Positions 33,122 to 42,768 of a stretch of DNA of 64,000 nucleotides are shown piece by piece. Position 1 is the stretch's first letter; the number at the start of each line of letters is the position of its first letter. The stretch comes from Winogradskyella ludwigii. Its GTDB lineage: Bacteria; Bacteroidota; Bacteroidia; Flavobacteriales; Flavobacteriaceae. Made by a program: the position numbers and the translations under genes. The notes under the pieces were generated by a model. The model saw only the letters and a program-made list of their open reading frames with translations, was not told where the DNA came from and made no database searches. The DNA is taken from NCBI RefSeq assembly GCF_013403985.1, contig NZ_JABFDF010000001.1, forward strand, positions 806,001-870,000, in the 5' to 3' direction.

Positions 33122-34147
33122 TGTAAACGAAAACTCACTACCAACACCTAATTCACTTTCTATATAAATTTTTTCTTCGTGTGCTTCAATAATATGTTTT
33201 ACAATAGACAAACCTAAACCAGAACCCCCTTCTTTACGAGAACCACTTTTATCTACACGATAAAATCGTTCAAACAGACGTTGAAGATTTGCTTTTGCAA
33301 TACCTTCTCCGTTATCCGTAACTCTTATGATTGCTTTGTTTTTTATAAGATTTTCAATACTTACTTCTGTAGTTCCTTTTTCTCTTCCGTATTTAATTGA
33401 GTTCACTATGAGGTTGGTTAACACTTGTTGAATGCGTTCTTTATCTGCGTAAACCATAATTGGTTTCGAGTAATCAATATCAAAAACTAAGGTAATGTGT
33501 TTCTTTGCGGCTTTCATTTCAAAAAGATCAAACACATTTTGAACCAACTTAACCATATCAAAACTCTCCTTTTCTAAACTAAGATCACCAACCTCTAATT
33601 TGGTAATCATGTCTAAATCTTTTATGATATACGTTAAGCGATCTACACCCTTACTCGCTCTTTGAAGATATTTACTTTTGATTTTCTCATCTTTAATGCC
33701 ACCATCTAGTAACGTTAGTAAATAGCTTTGAACAGTAAACAATGGCGTTTTTAATTCATGAGACACGTTGCCAATAAATTCCTTTCGGTATTCTTCTCTT
33801 ATTTTTAAGGTTTCAATTTCAAATTTTTTATTCTTAGCATATTTATCTATTTCTTTTGTAAGCGTGTCCATATCGGTAGTAATGGGCTGCTGCCGTAAAG
33901 TGCTAGACTCTAAAAGGGTTAGATCATCGTATATTTTTTTAACTCTTCGATATATAAAACGCTCTACACGATATTGAACAATAGCAAAACAAAGCGGAAA
34001 ACAAATAGCAGGAAAGAAAATAATTTGCCAATTAAGCGCATGAAAGTAGTAAAGAAAAAGCGCTACAAGTCCCGTTGTAAATAACGTGACATAAAGCGCT
34101 GTTCTAAATGCGAATTTAAATGATTTCTTAAGGTTATTTTGTTGCAT
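33104..34147 (-). CDS. PhoR-like sensor histidine kinase
   Basis: A 347-residue membrane kinase: two N-terminal helices (about 15-35 and 40-57), a linker, HisKA box IGNVSHELKTPL with H130, N-box LIVNSIKYG, G1 DNGEGI, F-box FERFYRVDKSGSR and G2 GGSGLGLSIVKHI. No PAS domain, and only a very short outside loop. The PhoB-like regulator gene upstream overlaps it by one base, so they are a cognate pair. Phosphate control is typical for this architecture but not shown by the sequence. Its 3' end overlaps the convergent glycosyltransferase gene. Confidence 0.92.
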   Translation of the reverse strand: MQQNNLKKSFKFAFRTALYVTLFTTGLVALFLYYFHALNWQIIFFPAICFPLCFAIVQYRVERFIYRRVKKIYDDLTLLESSTLRQQPITTDMDTLTKEIDKYAKNKKFEIETLKIREEYRKEFIGNVSHELKTPLFTVQSYLLTLLDGGIKDEKIKSKYLQRASKGVDRLTYIIKDLDMITKLEVGDLSLEKESFDMVKLVQNVFDLFEMKAAKKHITLVFDIDYSKPIMVYADKERIQQVLTNLIVNSIKYGREKGTTEVSIENLIKNKAIIRVTDNGEGIAKANLQRLFERFYRVDKSGSRKEGGSGLGLSIVKHIIEAHEEKIYIESELGVGSEFSFTLEKTK

Positions 34148-34833
34148 TAGTCTACAAACTTATAGCCAACACCTTTTACAGTTTTAAAGGAAGTATCTCC
34201 TATTTTTTCACGTAATTTTCTAATGTGTACGTCAATAGTTCTACCACCAACAACGACTTCATTTCCCCAGACTTTATCTAAAATCTCGTCTCGCTTAAAA
34301 ACTTTACCCGGTTTGGTTGCTAACAAAGATAACAATTCAAATTCTTTTCTAGGCAAAGCTGTTTCTTTACCTTTTATAGTAATTTTATATTCTTCTTTAA
34401 AAATCACCAAATCACCAATGGTTAAAATAGCATCTCCACTATTTTCAGAATGCTTAAGGCGTCTCAATAAAGCTTTTACTTTACTAATTAACACTTTTGG
34501 CTTTATTGGTTTTGCAATATAATCATCTGCTCCTGCATCAAAACCCGCAACCTGAGAATAATCTTCCCCTCTTGCTGTTAAAAAAGTAATAATCGTTTCA
34601 CTTAATTCTGGTAGTTCTCTTATGCGTTCACAAGCTTCAATACCATCCATTTTTGGCATCATAACATCTAATATAATTAGATGCGGCTTATGCTTTTTAG
34701 CTAAATCAATAGCCTCAAGACCATTTTCACCTTTTATAACTTCATAGCCCTCTGCAGATAAATTATAACCAACTATTTCTAAAATATCTGGCTCATCATC
34801 TACAAGTAGTATTTTAATGTCTTTCTTTTTCAA
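34147..34833 (-). CDS. PhoB/OmpR-family response regulator
   Basis: A 228-residue regulator: acidic pair D12/D13, phospho-acceptor D56 (LDVMMPKMDG), T86 and K108 in the receiver, then a winged-helix DNA-binding domain (EFELLSLLATKPGKVF, then GGRTIDVHIRKLREKIG and VRGVGYKF-like VKGVGYKFVD). It shares one base with the downstream kinase gene, a sign of coupled translation. Targets unknown. Confidence 0.94.
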   Translation of the reverse strand: MKKKDIKILLVDDEPDILEIVGYNLSAEGYEVIKGENGLEAIDLAKKHKPHLIILDVMMPKMDGIEACERIRELPELSETIITFLTARGEDYSQVAGFDAGADDYIAKPIKPKVLISKVKALLRRLKHSENSGDAILTIGDLVIFKEEYKITIKGKETALPRKEFELLSLLATKPGKVFKRDEILDKVWGNEVVVGGRTIDVHIRKLREKIGDTSFKTVKGVGYKFVD

Positions 34834-35031
34834 TTGAATTTTGTATTTAATACCACGTAAAGATAGAATATATCTCTGTGAACTTAATGCATCTTATAAA
34901 TTAATAACAATTCCCTAACATTGAAAAATATAAGTTGCTGAAATTAAGAAGCCCTTGATATTTACCATATTATGTTATTGTAAAATAGCAATTATTAACC
35001 ATATAGTTTATTAAAACTAAGGATTTGTTGT

Positions 35032-35039
35032 TATATTTG
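35032..35039 (+). promoter_or_regulatory. -10 box of the T9SS-secreted protein gene
   Basis: TATATTTG, exact TAnnTTTG match, 27 bp before the ATG at 35066. Confidence 0.5.
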
Positions 35040-35065
35040 TTTTCTAACCTTTATAAAATATAATT

Positions 35066-36697
35066 ATGAAAAAAATTTACTTTTTATTACTTTGTTTAAT
35101 TAGTGTTACTAGTTATGGGCAAAACTTAGCCGCTAATAGTAGTTTTGAAAGTTGGACAGCAGGTGTGCCTGACTCTTTCTCAACATTAGATTTTAGCACC
35201 ACTGATCTTACTGAAAACACTAATGCAACTTTTGTTACTGATGGTACAAGTTCTGCTAGTGTAAATGTGTTAACACAAAGTCAAGGTAGTACTGATATAA
35301 GACAAACCATAGCTTTAACTGGTGGAGTAACTTACACTATGAGTATGGATGTATATGCTACTAATAATGAAGCTAGAGCACGTATATTTAATGGTAATGG
35401 TTTTACGCCAGATGCATATTCTGACGATACATTATTAAACCAATGGCAAACTATTTCTTACGATTACACACCTGCCGCAGATGAAGATTTTGATTTTGGT
35501 ATCCGTTTTTATGATACTGCAGCTAACTGGGTCGCTAGTTCTTTATTCTATATTGATAATATACAAGTTGTTGCAGGATCTGCTCCTAACGTTGTAATAA
35601 CTAGCCCAAGTGACAATGATACTTTAGCTGCTGGAACAACATCTGTAAATGTAGAATTTTCAACGTCTAACTTAGCAGGCGGAGAATCTGTAACTTTAAC
35701 TGTAAATGGAGTTGAAACTACAAACGCAGTAAGTCCTTTTTCAGTAACTACTGTAGATGGAGAGTCTTATTCTGTAACTGCAGATTTGATTGATGGTACA
35801 GGTACAATTAGTACTAGCACTATATCTTTTAGTGTATTAAACCCATCAAGCTCATTTCAAGTAGCAAATATTACTGAATTAAGAGCAGGTTCTATTGGAA
35901 CTGAATTTGAATATGAATTAACAGGTGAAGCAATTATTTCTTACATTGTTACAAGTAATACTAGAAACCAAAAATACATCCAAGATGCTGGTGCAGCTAT
36001 ATTAATTGATGATTCTGCTGGTGTTATAACAACTACTTTTGCTGTTGGAGATGGCATGACAGGTATTAAAGGTTCTCTTTCTGAATTTAATGGATTACTT
36101 CAATTTGTACCTAGCGAAAACGTAGCTGCTGCATCTTCTACAGGTAGTACATTAACACCGACAATAGTTAGTGTTTCTGATTTATTGACAAACGGAGAAA
36201 ACTTCGAAAGCAGATTAATTACTATAAATAGCGCAACTTTTGCAGATGCTGGAGTATTTGCTGCTGCAACTAACTATAACGTATCAAACGGAGCTGATAT
36301 TACAATTTGTAGAACAGCTTTTACTGATGAAGATTTAATTGGTACTGCAATTCCAACAACTGCTTCTAGTATTACTGGTTTAGGTGGTGAGTTTAATGGT
36401 GCATACCAAATTTTCCCTAGATTTGCTAGTGATATTGCACCTGCATTAAGTGTATCTGATTTTAACTCTAACTCATTTAGCTTATACCCAAACCCAACAA
36501 ACACGGGTTCTGTTTCTATTTCTTCTAATAATAGTGAAGCAATAAGCGTACAAGTATTTGATATCTTAGGTAAGCAAGTTAAAAACGAAACTTTAACAAA
36601 CAACACATTAAATGTTTCTAACTTAAAGTCTGGCATTTACATCGTAAAAATCACTCAGAACAATGCTTCTACTACTAAGAAATTAGTAATTAAGTAA
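35066..36697 (+). CDS. secreted protein with T9SS sorting domain
   Basis: A 543-residue protein with signal peptide (MKKIYFLLLCLISVTSYGQ), an N-terminal carbohydrate-binding-like beta domain (NLAANSSFESWTAG to ~170), an Ig-like segment (VVITSPSDNDTLAAG to ~255), a DUF5689/OB-fold-like domain (ITELRAG..NQKYIQDAGAAILI..GLLQF) and a C-terminal type A sorting domain (SLYPNPTNTGSVSI, ends TTKKLVIK). The sorting domain sends it through type IX secretion to the cell surface. No catalytic motif is seen; a role in substrate binding is plausible. Confidence 0.9.
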   Translation: MKKIYFLLLCLISVTSYGQNLAANSSFESWTAGVPDSFSTLDFSTTDLTENTNATFVTDGTSSASVNVLTQSQGSTDIRQTIALTGGVTYTMSMDVYATNNEARARIFNGNGFTPDAYSDDTLLNQWQTISYDYTPAADEDFDFGIRFYDTAANWVASSLFYIDNIQVVAGSAPNVVITSPSDNDTLAAGTTSVNVEFSTSNLAGGESVTLTVNGVETTNAVSPFSVTTVDGESYSVTADLIDGTGTISTSTISFSVLNPSSSFQVANITELRAGSIGTEFEYELTGEAIISYIVTSNTRNQKYIQDAGAAILIDDSAGVITTTFAVGDGMTGIKGSLSEFNGLLQFVPSENVAAASSTGSTLTPTIVSVSDLLTNGENFESRLITINSATFADAGVFAAATNYNVSNGADITICRTAFTDEDLIGTAIPTTASSITGLGGEFNGAYQIFPRFASDIAPALSVSDFNSNSFSLYPNPTNTGSVSISSNNSEAISVQVFDILGKQVKNETLTNNTLNVSNLKSGIYIVKITQNNASTTKKLVIK

Positions 36698-36718
36698 GTA
36701 TATTTCTTAATACATATT

Positions 36719-36754
36719 AAAAGCGTCTCGATAATTATCGAGACGCTTTTTTAT
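36719..36754 (+). terminator. terminator after the T9SS-secreted protein gene
   Basis: A perfect palindrome (AAAAGCGTCTCGATAA and its reverse complement) followed by T tract, 21 bp after the stop. Confidence 0.9.
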
Positions 36755-36760
36755 TTTCCA

Positions 36761-36768
36761 TACTTTTG
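36761..36768 (+). promoter_or_regulatory. -10 box before the LuxE-like gene
   Basis: TACTTTTG followed by CA, 4 bp before the ATG at 36773. The transcript would be leaderless or nearly so. Confidence 0.5.
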
Positions 36769-36772
36769 CAGC

Positions 36773-37753
36773 ATGATATTTAAAGACCACATTTTTAATA
36801 TAAAATCTAATGCTGAGTTTGATGCTTTGGCTATAGATGTTTTTAAATTTCAGTTTAAAAACAATAAGGTTTATCGCTCATTCTGCGACTTATTAAATAG
36901 ACACCCTTCAGATGTAAAACAAGTTTCTGATATTCCATTTTTACCTATTCAGTTTTTTAAATCTCATGAGGTTCTGAGTTCTTCTCAACCTATTGAAAAA
37001 ACATTTACAAGTTCTGGTACTACAGGAAGCGTAACAAGCAAACATTTAATATCAGATTTAAAACTATATGAAGACAGTTATTTAAAAGCTTTTAAACACT
37101 TTTATGGGAATATTGAAGATTATGTAATCTTAGCATTATTGCCTTCTTATTTAGAACGTGATGGCTCTTCACTTATCTATATGATAAATGATTTAATTCA
37201 TAAATCTAACCAACCTAAAAGTGGGTTTTACCTCAATAATCGTGAAGAATTAGCAGAAACTCTAAAAACACTCGAAGCTAACCAACAAAAAACATTACTT
37301 ATTGGTGTTTCCTTTGCTTTATTAGATTTGGTTGAAGACCACCAACTTAATTTAAAGCATACTACAATTATGGAAACTGGTGGTATGAAAGGCAGACGGA
37401 AAGAAATAATAAGACAAGAATTACATCAAATTTTACAAACAGGTTTTGGAGTAAACCGTATTCATAGCGAATATGGGATGACAGAACTTTTAAGTCAAGC
37501 TTATTCTAAAGGTAATGGTGTTTTTGAATGTCCGCCTTGGATGAAAATCTTAACTCGCGATACCGAAGATGCACTTACCATACAACAACCAAATAAAACA
37601 GGTGGAATAAATGTTATTGATTTGGCAAATATAAATTCCTGTGCTTTTATTGCCACTCAAGATTTAGGTAAAGTTGATGCCAATGGACAATTTGAAATTA
37701 TTGGAAGGTTTGATAACTCTGATATTAGAGGTTGTAACTTAATGGCTCTGTAA
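36773..37753 (+). CDS. LuxE/acyl-protein synthetase-like protein
   Basis: A 326-residue member of the LuxE-type acyl-adenylate family: phosphate-binding loop FTSSGTTGS (81-89), METGGMKGRR, and SEYGMTELLSQAY, the equivalent of the adenylation motif YGxTE. These enzymes activate carboxylic acids as acyl-AMP. No luciferase genes are nearby, so the role is not light production; in Bacteroidota such genes are often linked to cell-envelope or polyketide-like chemistry. Substrate unknown. Confidence 0.85.
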   Translation: MIFKDHIFNIKSNAEFDALAIDVFKFQFKNNKVYRSFCDLLNRHPSDVKQVSDIPFLPIQFFKSHEVLSSSQPIEKTFTSSGTTGSVTSKHLISDLKLYEDSYLKAFKHFYGNIEDYVILALLPSYLERDGSSLIYMINDLIHKSNQPKSGFYLNNREELAETLKTLEANQQKTLLIGVSFALLDLVEDHQLNLKHTTIMETGGMKGRRKEIIRQELHQILQTGFGVNRIHSEYGMTELLSQAYSKGNGVFECPPWMKILTRDTEDALTIQQPNKTGGINVIDLANINSCAFIATQDLGKVDANGQFEIIGRFDNSDIRGCNLMAL

Positions 37754-37797
37754 GAAGCACTAATTATATCCGACTATAGAACTCTAAATATAGTCTT

Positions 37798-38241
37798 ATG
37801 AAATATCTTATCATTACTTTTTTATTAGCCAGTACTTTTGGATTTTCTCAATCTATAGATTACAATACCAACAACGGTTTTATTGCAGACGGTTATGATG
37901 TTGTATCTTATTTTAACATGAAAGCGGTTGAAGGCTCTGAAGATTTCACTACAACTTACCAGGATGTAAAATATAAATTCAGTTCACAAGACAATCTCAA
38001 TATATTTTTAAAGAATCCTAAAGCCTATATTCCTCAATATGGTGGTTATTGTGCTTATGCTGTTGCAGAGAGTTCTAAAAAGGTTGATATAGATCCTGAA
38101 ACGTTTGAAATTAGAGATGGAAAGCTTTATTTATTCTATAATTCTTGGGGAAATAACACCTTAAAAAAATGGAATAAAAAAAATGTGAAAGGTTTACAGA
38201 AAAAAGCCGACTTAAATTGGGAGGCTATAAAATTCGAGTAA
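37798..38241 (+). CDS. secreted YHS-domain protein
   Basis: A 147-residue protein with a signal peptide (MKYLIITFLLASTFGFSQ) and a YHS domain: GYDVVSYF, YKFSSQDNLNIFLKNPKAYIPQYGGYC-A. The C-terminal part has the strand GKLYLFYNSWG. YHS domains are thought to bind metals; members of this secreted type are of unknown function. It follows the LuxE-like gene by 44 bp and could be co-transcribed. Confidence 0.88.
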   Translation: MKYLIITFLLASTFGFSQSIDYNTNNGFIADGYDVVSYFNMKAVEGSEDFTTTYQDVKYKFSSQDNLNIFLKNPKAYIPQYGGYCAYAVAESSKKVDIDPETFEIRDGKLYLFYNSWGNNTLKKWNKKNVKGLQKKADLNWEAIKFE

Positions 38242-38300
38242 TTCTATGAAAAAGAAAAGTTGAAACTCTTAGCCTTATAGTTGATAGATTGGTTAATTAG

Positions 38301-38331
38301 GTGCCCGAAATTATTTTTGGGCACTTTTTTT
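38301..38331 (+). terminator. terminator after the YHS gene
   Basis: Stem GTGCCC/GGGCAC with a 12-nt loop and T7 run, 59 bp after the stop. Confidence 0.75.
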
Positions 38332-38392
38332 ATGCTAATAAGAATCTCACAGGTTTTTAGACTTACATGTGGTCAAAAGTTATAAAGACAAA

Positions 38393-38425
38393 AGACCTAT
38401 CAGGTTTTAAAAACTTGACAGGTCT
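38393..38425 (-). terminator. GACCT-type hairpin, terminator after tyrS
   Basis: AGACCTATCAGGTTTT pairs with AAAACTTGACAGGTCT (two mismatches); on the minus strand it is followed by TTTGTCTTT. A similar hairpin follows ompA at 50587, and a half copy (CTCACAGGTTTTTAGA) lies at 38347-38362. Confidence 0.65.
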
Positions 38426-38450
38426 ATATAAAAATTGTAACAGCAAACTA

Positions 38451-39761
38451 TTAAATAACGCTCAACAAGAAATTTGTTTTCTTACCTCTACTTATAATAA
38501 TATACTTGTCATGTATTAAATCTTCAGAAGATAAGATATAATCTTCTTTTACCTTTTCTTTATTAACGGCAACTGCGTTTTCTTTTAAAGCTCTTCTTGC
38601 ATCTCCATTTGAACTTAAAAAATCAGTTTTCGCTGCTAAAGCTCCAATCATGTCAACTCCTTCGTTAAATTCTGCTTTAGAAATTTCAGCATGCTTTACT
38701 CCTTCAAAAACATCTAAAAACAAGGTTTCTGGCAATTGTTTAATTTCATTTTTAAAATCTTTACTGAACAATATTTTAGATGCTTTTACAGCATTCTCAT
38801 AATCTTCTTTACTATGAACAAAAACAGTAACTTCTTCTGCTAGCTTGTTTTGCAGCAAACGTAAGTGCGGTGCCTCTTTATGTTCTTCAATTAAAGCCTC
38901 AATAGTTTCTTTATCTAAAAACGTAAAAATCTTAATATACTTTTCTGCATCATCATCTGTAGAATTCAACCAAAACTGGTAGAATTTATAAACAGACGTT
39001 TTATCTGTATCTAACCAAACGTTCCCACCTTCAGATTTACCAAATTTAGAACCATCTGCTTTTGTAATTAAAGGACACGTCATGGCATACGCTTTGGCTT
39101 GATCTTCTCCATCATGCATACGTCTTACTAATTCCGTACCTGTAGTAATATTTCCCCATTGGTCGCTTCCTCCCATTTGTAATTTACAACCTATAGTTTT
39201 GTACAAATGATGAAAATCGTAACCTTGAATTAATTGGTACGTAAATTCCGTAAAAGACATACCAACGTTTCCTTCGTCTCCGCTTAAACGTTTCTTAACA
39301 GAATCTTTAGCCATCATGTAATTTACAGTGATACGTTTACCAACATCACGAGCAAAATCTATAAAGCTAAAATCTTTCATCCAATCGTAGTTATTCACTA
39401 AAACTGGTGCGTTTTTTTCAGTGGAATTAAAATCTAAAAAACGAGACAATACACTTTTTATACCTGCGACATTATGTGCTAAGGCAACTTCATCTAATAA
39501 ATTACGTTCATCACTTTTTCCTGATGGATCACCAATCATTCCGGTAGCACCTCCAACTAAAGCAACAGGTTTATGACCTGCTTTTTCTAAATGTACCAAT
39601 AAAATTATAGGTACTAAACTTCCAATGTGCAACGAATCTGAAGTAGGATCAAAACCAATATAGGCTGTAGTCATCTCATTGTCTAATTGCTCCTCAGTTC
39701 CAGGCATGATATCGTGTACCATTCCTCTCCAACGTAATTCTTCTACAAATTTATTTGCCAT
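38451..39761 (-). CDS. tyrS: tyrosyl-tRNA synthetase
   Basis: A 436-residue class I synthetase that charges tRNA-Tyr. Motifs: [16 protein letters not shown] (HIGH-like HIGS), YQLIQGYDF with the tyrosine-binding site, GGSDQWGNI, and KFGKS (KMSKS equivalent). The S4-like RNA-binding domain is at the C-terminus ([14 protein letters not shown]). Length and layout are standard for bacterial TyrRS. It has a strong promoter and a hairpin terminator, and is apparently monocistronic. Confidence 0.97.
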   Translation of the reverse strand: MANKFVEELRWRGMVHDIMPGTEEQLDNEMTTAYIGFDPTSDSLHIGSLVPIILLVHLEKAGHKPVALVGGATGMIGDPSGKSDERNLLDEVALAHNVAGIKSVLSRFLDFNSTEKNAPVLVNNYDWMKDFSFIDFARDVGKRITVNYMMAKDSVKKRLSGDEGNVGMSFTEFTYQLIQGYDFHHLYKTIGCKLQMGGSDQWGNITTGTELVRRMHDGEDQAKAYAMTCPLITKADGSKFGKSEGGNVWLDTDKTSVYKFYQFWLNSTDDDAEKYIKIFTFLDKETIEALIEEHKEAPHLRLLQNKLAEEVTVFVHSKEDYENAVKASKILFSKDFKNEIKQLPETLFLDVFEGVKHAEISKAEFNEGVDMIGALAAKTDFLSSNGDARRALKENAVAVNKEKVKEDYILSSEDLIHDKYIIISRGKKTNFLLSVI

Positions 39762-39788
39762 TGATTTTTAATTTCAAATTGATTTACG

Positions 39789-39817
39789 CAAAGATATGTT
39801 TCCGCTGTTAAAGACAA
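39789..39817 (-). promoter_or_regulatory. tyrS promoter
   Basis: On the minus strand TTG (39815-39817), 18-bp spacer, TATCTTTG (39789-39796): a full TTG-N18-TAnnTTTG promoter, 27 bp before the ATG. Confidence 0.7.
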
Positions 39818-39922
39818 AAGACAATTTTAATTCAATTTCCGTTTTTATAATCTATTGCTTTCAAAACATACAAATTAAAGTTGTGTTCTATAATTTGACT
39901 TCAAAAAACGTAACTTCGCTTC

Positions 39923-40936
39923 ATGATTTTAGTAACAGGAGGTACAGGTTTAGTTGGTTCGCATTTACTTTTTCAACTTTTAAAAAAAAATGAGACTGTA
40001 CGTGCTATTTATCGTCACGAAAAAACTTTAAAACGTGTAAAGCATGTGTTCTCTTATTTCAGTGATGATGCTGAAATACTTTTTGATAAAATAGAATGGA
40101 TTAAGGCAGATCTTAATAATATTCCTGATTTACAAGTTGCTTTTAAGAACATTACGCATGTCTATCACTGCGCAGCATTTGTCTCTTTTGAGCCTGACAA
40201 ATACAGATTATTACGAAGAATAAATATTGAAGGCACCGCTAACATTGTTAACCTATGCATAAGTCATCAAGTAAAAAAACTCTGCTATGTAAGTTCTATA
40301 GCTGCCATTGGACATCATAGTAATCCTGAAAAATTAATAGACGAGAAAACGGATTGGAACCCTGAAGATGATAATAGTGCTTATGCCATTACTAAATACG
40401 GAGCAGAGCTTGAAGTTTGGAGAGGTACACAAGAAGGTTTGGATGCTGTAATTGTTAATCCAGGAATTATTTTAGGTGCTGGTTATTGGCACGGAGGAAG
40501 CAGTGGTCATTTATTTAAACGCATTTATAAAGGCATGTCTTATTATACCAACGGAGTTACAGGATATGTAGATGTTTTGGATGTCGCAGATATCATGGAG
40601 CAACTCATGAAGAGTACAATTAAAAATGAAGCTTTTATACTTGTTTCTGAAAATTTAAGTTTTAAATCTTTCTTTACTACAACAGCCGAAACTCTGAACG
40701 TAAAATCGCCAACAAAAGAAGCTAAACCTTGGTTATTACAAATTGGTTGGAGGCTAGATTGGCTAAATCATAAGATTTTTGGCAAACAAAGACGCTTGTC
40801 TAAACAAACTGCAAGATCTGCATTAAGCATCACTAAATATGATGCTTCAAAACTAAAAAATGCTTTAAATTTTAAATTTAAGCCTATAAATGAAAGCATT
40901 AAAGACGTCAGTAAATTATACCTTAAAGACCTTTAG
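39923..40936 (+). CDS. NAD-dependent epimerase/dehydratase
   Basis: A 337-residue extended SDR enzyme: nucleotide-binding GGTGLVGSHL (6-15), HCAAFVSF, and the catalytic YAITK (Tyr-x3-Lys) near residue 154. IVNPGIILGAG is also typical. The C-terminal half lacks features of known sugar epimerases; it resembles dihydroflavonol-reductase-like/3-beta-HSD-type proteins, so the substrate is open. Its 3' end overlaps the convergent DUF4296 gene by 14 bp. Confidence 0.87.
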   Translation: MILVTGGTGLVGSHLLFQLLKKNETVRAIYRHEKTLKRVKHVFSYFSDDAEILFDKIEWIKADLNNIPDLQVAFKNITHVYHCAAFVSFEPDKYRLLRRINIEGTANIVNLCISHQVKKLCYVSSIAAIGHHSNPEKLIDEKTDWNPEDDNSAYAITKYGAELEVWRGTQEGLDAVIVNPGIILGAGYWHGGSSGHLFKRIYKGMSYYTNGVTGYVDVLDVADIMEQLMKSTIKNEAFILVSENLSFKSFFTTTAETLNVKSPTKEAKPWLLQIGWRLDWLNHKIFGKQRRLSKQTARSALSITKYDASKLKNALNFKFKPINESIKDVSKLYLKDL

Positions 40937-41417
40937 TTTTAATCTTTTTAATATCAATTTTTTCAAATGGTTTTCTGAGAGATTCCTTAGGTACTTTATT
41001 TAACTTCTTAATTGAATCTCTACGCGTTTTTATAGAATCTTTACGCTTATTAATAGAATCATTTTCTTTTTTCATGACAACATCAAAGCGCTCTTTATCA
41101 GACTCTAACCGCGCTTTTACCTCATCAATAATAGCACCATAAGCTTCTGTATCTGAAGTGTAATAGGCATTACTTTCTGCAAATCTTGTACTGTCAATAT
41201 CATATTTTTCAAAGACATAAGATTTTGGATTGAATCCTTTTTTCTCCAACGTAGATTTATTAACACCTTTGGCAGAATTAATAATGTATAAATCATAAAG
41301 AAAATCAGCCATTTGTGCTTTTGACATTAAATCGTCAGGTTTTTCTGGTCGTTCAAACCCATTACAGGCGAAAACCAAAACACACAACACACTTAAAATA
41401 CTGATTCGTTTTAACAT
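40923..41417 (-). CDS. DUF4296 lipoprotein
   Basis: A 164-residue lipoprotein from the ATG at 41417 (MLKRISILSVLCVLVFAC, lipobox Cys18). It has the DUF4296 pattern PDDLMSKAQMADFLYDLYI near residue 27 and YVFEKYDIDSTRFAESNAYY, followed by a charged coiled coil (DSINKRKDSIKTRRDSIKK). Function unknown, found in Bacteroidota envelopes. An in-frame ATG at 41429 would overlap the dihydroorotase gene; starting at 41417 leaves 1 bp between the genes. Confidence 0.85.
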   Translation of the reverse strand: MLKRISILSVLCVLVFACNGFERPEKPDDLMSKAQMADFLYDLYIINSAKGVNKSTLEKKGFNPKSYVFEKYDIDSTRFAESNAYYTSDTEAYGAIIDEVKARLESDKERFDVVMKKENDSINKRKDSIKTRRDSIKKLNKVPKESLRKPFEKIDIKKIKTKGL

Positions 41418-41418
41418 C

Positions 41419-42762
41419 TTATCTATCAAAAGTTAATCGTTCTCCTGCTTTAACGCCTAAGACATTAAAATTATTATAAACTAATCTCCCGTTTACAAAA
41501 GTGTGTGTAATTCTACTTTTAAATGTATTACCCTCAAAAGGAGACCAACCACATTTGTAAAGAATATTACTTTTATTAACGGTCCAAGGACTTTGTGGAT
41601 CTACAATTACTAAATCTGCAAAATAGCCTTCTTTGATATAGCCACGTTTTTCTACATTAAATAATATTGCAGGATTATGACATGCTTTTTCTACAATTTT
41701 TTCAACAGAAATTTTACCTTGATGGTGTGCTTCCATTAAAGCCATTAAAGCATGCTGCACTAAAGGCCCTCCTGAAGGAGCACTTGTATACAGATTATTT
41801 TTCTCTTCTAATGTATGTGGTGCATGATCTGTAGCAATAACATCTATTCTGTCATCCAATAAAGCCTTCCAAAGTTGGTCTCTATCTTTTTCTGTTTTTA
41901 CAGCCGGATTCCATTTAATATGACTGCCTTTTTTAGCATAATCTTGATCTGTAAACCATAAGTGATGAACACAAACCTCTGCAGTTATCTTTTTATCTTT
42001 TAGTGGAATTTTATTTGAAAACAATTTGGTTTCCTTTCCTGTTGACAAATGAAACACATGTAATCTTGCTCCTGTTTTCTTAGCTAATTCAATGGCTTTT
42101 GAAGATGAAATGTAACACGCTTCCTCACTTCTAATAATTGGATGCATTTCCATAGGAATATCATCTCCATATTCGGCCTTATACTTTGCTAAATTTTCTT
42201 TTATCGTTGCTTCGTCTTCACAATGTACCGAAATAACCATATCTGTACTCGAAAATATTTTCTCAATAACTTTAGGATCATCAACAAGCATATTTCCAGT
42301 AGAAGATCCTAAAAATAATTTTAATCCAGCTACAGTTTTGGGATCTACTTTTAAAATCTCATCTAAATTATCGTTGGTACCACCAAACATAAAAGAATAA
42401 TTAGCATAAGATGAGTTTGCTGCAATAGAAAATTTCTCTTCTAATTTTTCTACAGTTGTAGTTTGCGGATTGGTATTTGGCATCTCAATAAACGATGTAA
42501 TGCCACCAGCAATTGCCGCTTTAGATTCAGATTCTATATTGGCTTTATGTGTTAAGCCTGGTTCTCTAAAGTGCACCTGATCATCAATCATACCTGGAAA
42601 TACGTAATTCCCTTCGGCATCTATAACCACCATATCAGAAGACTTAACACTTATTGACGTGTCTATTTCTTTAATAATATTGTCTTCAATAAGAATATCT
42701 CCTTCAACGATTTTTCCTTCGTTAACAATTCTTGCGTTCTTTATGAGCGTATTTCGATTCAT
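41419..42762 (-). CDS. pyrC: dihydroorotase (Bacteroidota-type)
   Basis: A 447-residue amidohydrolase for pyrimidine synthesis (carbamoyl-aspartate to dihydroorotate). Visible: FPGMIDDQVHFREPGLTHK, GGITSFIEMPNTNP, GLKLFLGSSTG with the likely carboxylated lysine, HCEDE, HVFHLSTGKE and DHAPHT. In the first metal motif the usual H-x-H is Q62-V-H64, so one zinc ligand is replaced. The substrate-binding residues REPG and NTNP are intact, so I keep the dihydroorotase call, with hydantoinase-like amidohydrolase as an alternative. It lies 6 bp after the DPM1-like gene. Confidence 0.88.
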   Translation of the reverse strand: MNRNTLIKNARIVNEGKIVEGDILIEDNIIKEIDTSISVKSSDMVVIDAEGNYVFPGMIDDQVHFREPGLTHKANIESESKAAIAGGITSFIEMPNTNPQTTTVEKLEEKFSIAANSSYANYSFMFGGTNDNLDEILKVDPKTVAGLKLFLGSSTGNMLVDDPKVIEKIFSSTDMVISVHCEDEATIKENLAKYKAEYGDDIPMEMHPIIRSEEACYISSSKAIELAKKTGARLHVFHLSTGKETKLFSNKIPLKDKKITAEVCVHHLWFTDQDYAKKGSHIKWNPAVKTEKDRDQLWKALLDDRIDVIATDHAPHTLEEKNNLYTSAPSGGPLVQHALMALMEAHHQGKISVEKIVEKACHNPAILFNVEKRGYIKEGYFADLVIVDPQSPWTVNKSNILYKCGWSPFEGNTFKSRITHTFVNGRLVYNNFNVLGVKAGERLTFDR

Positions 42763-42768
42763 CTTCTC

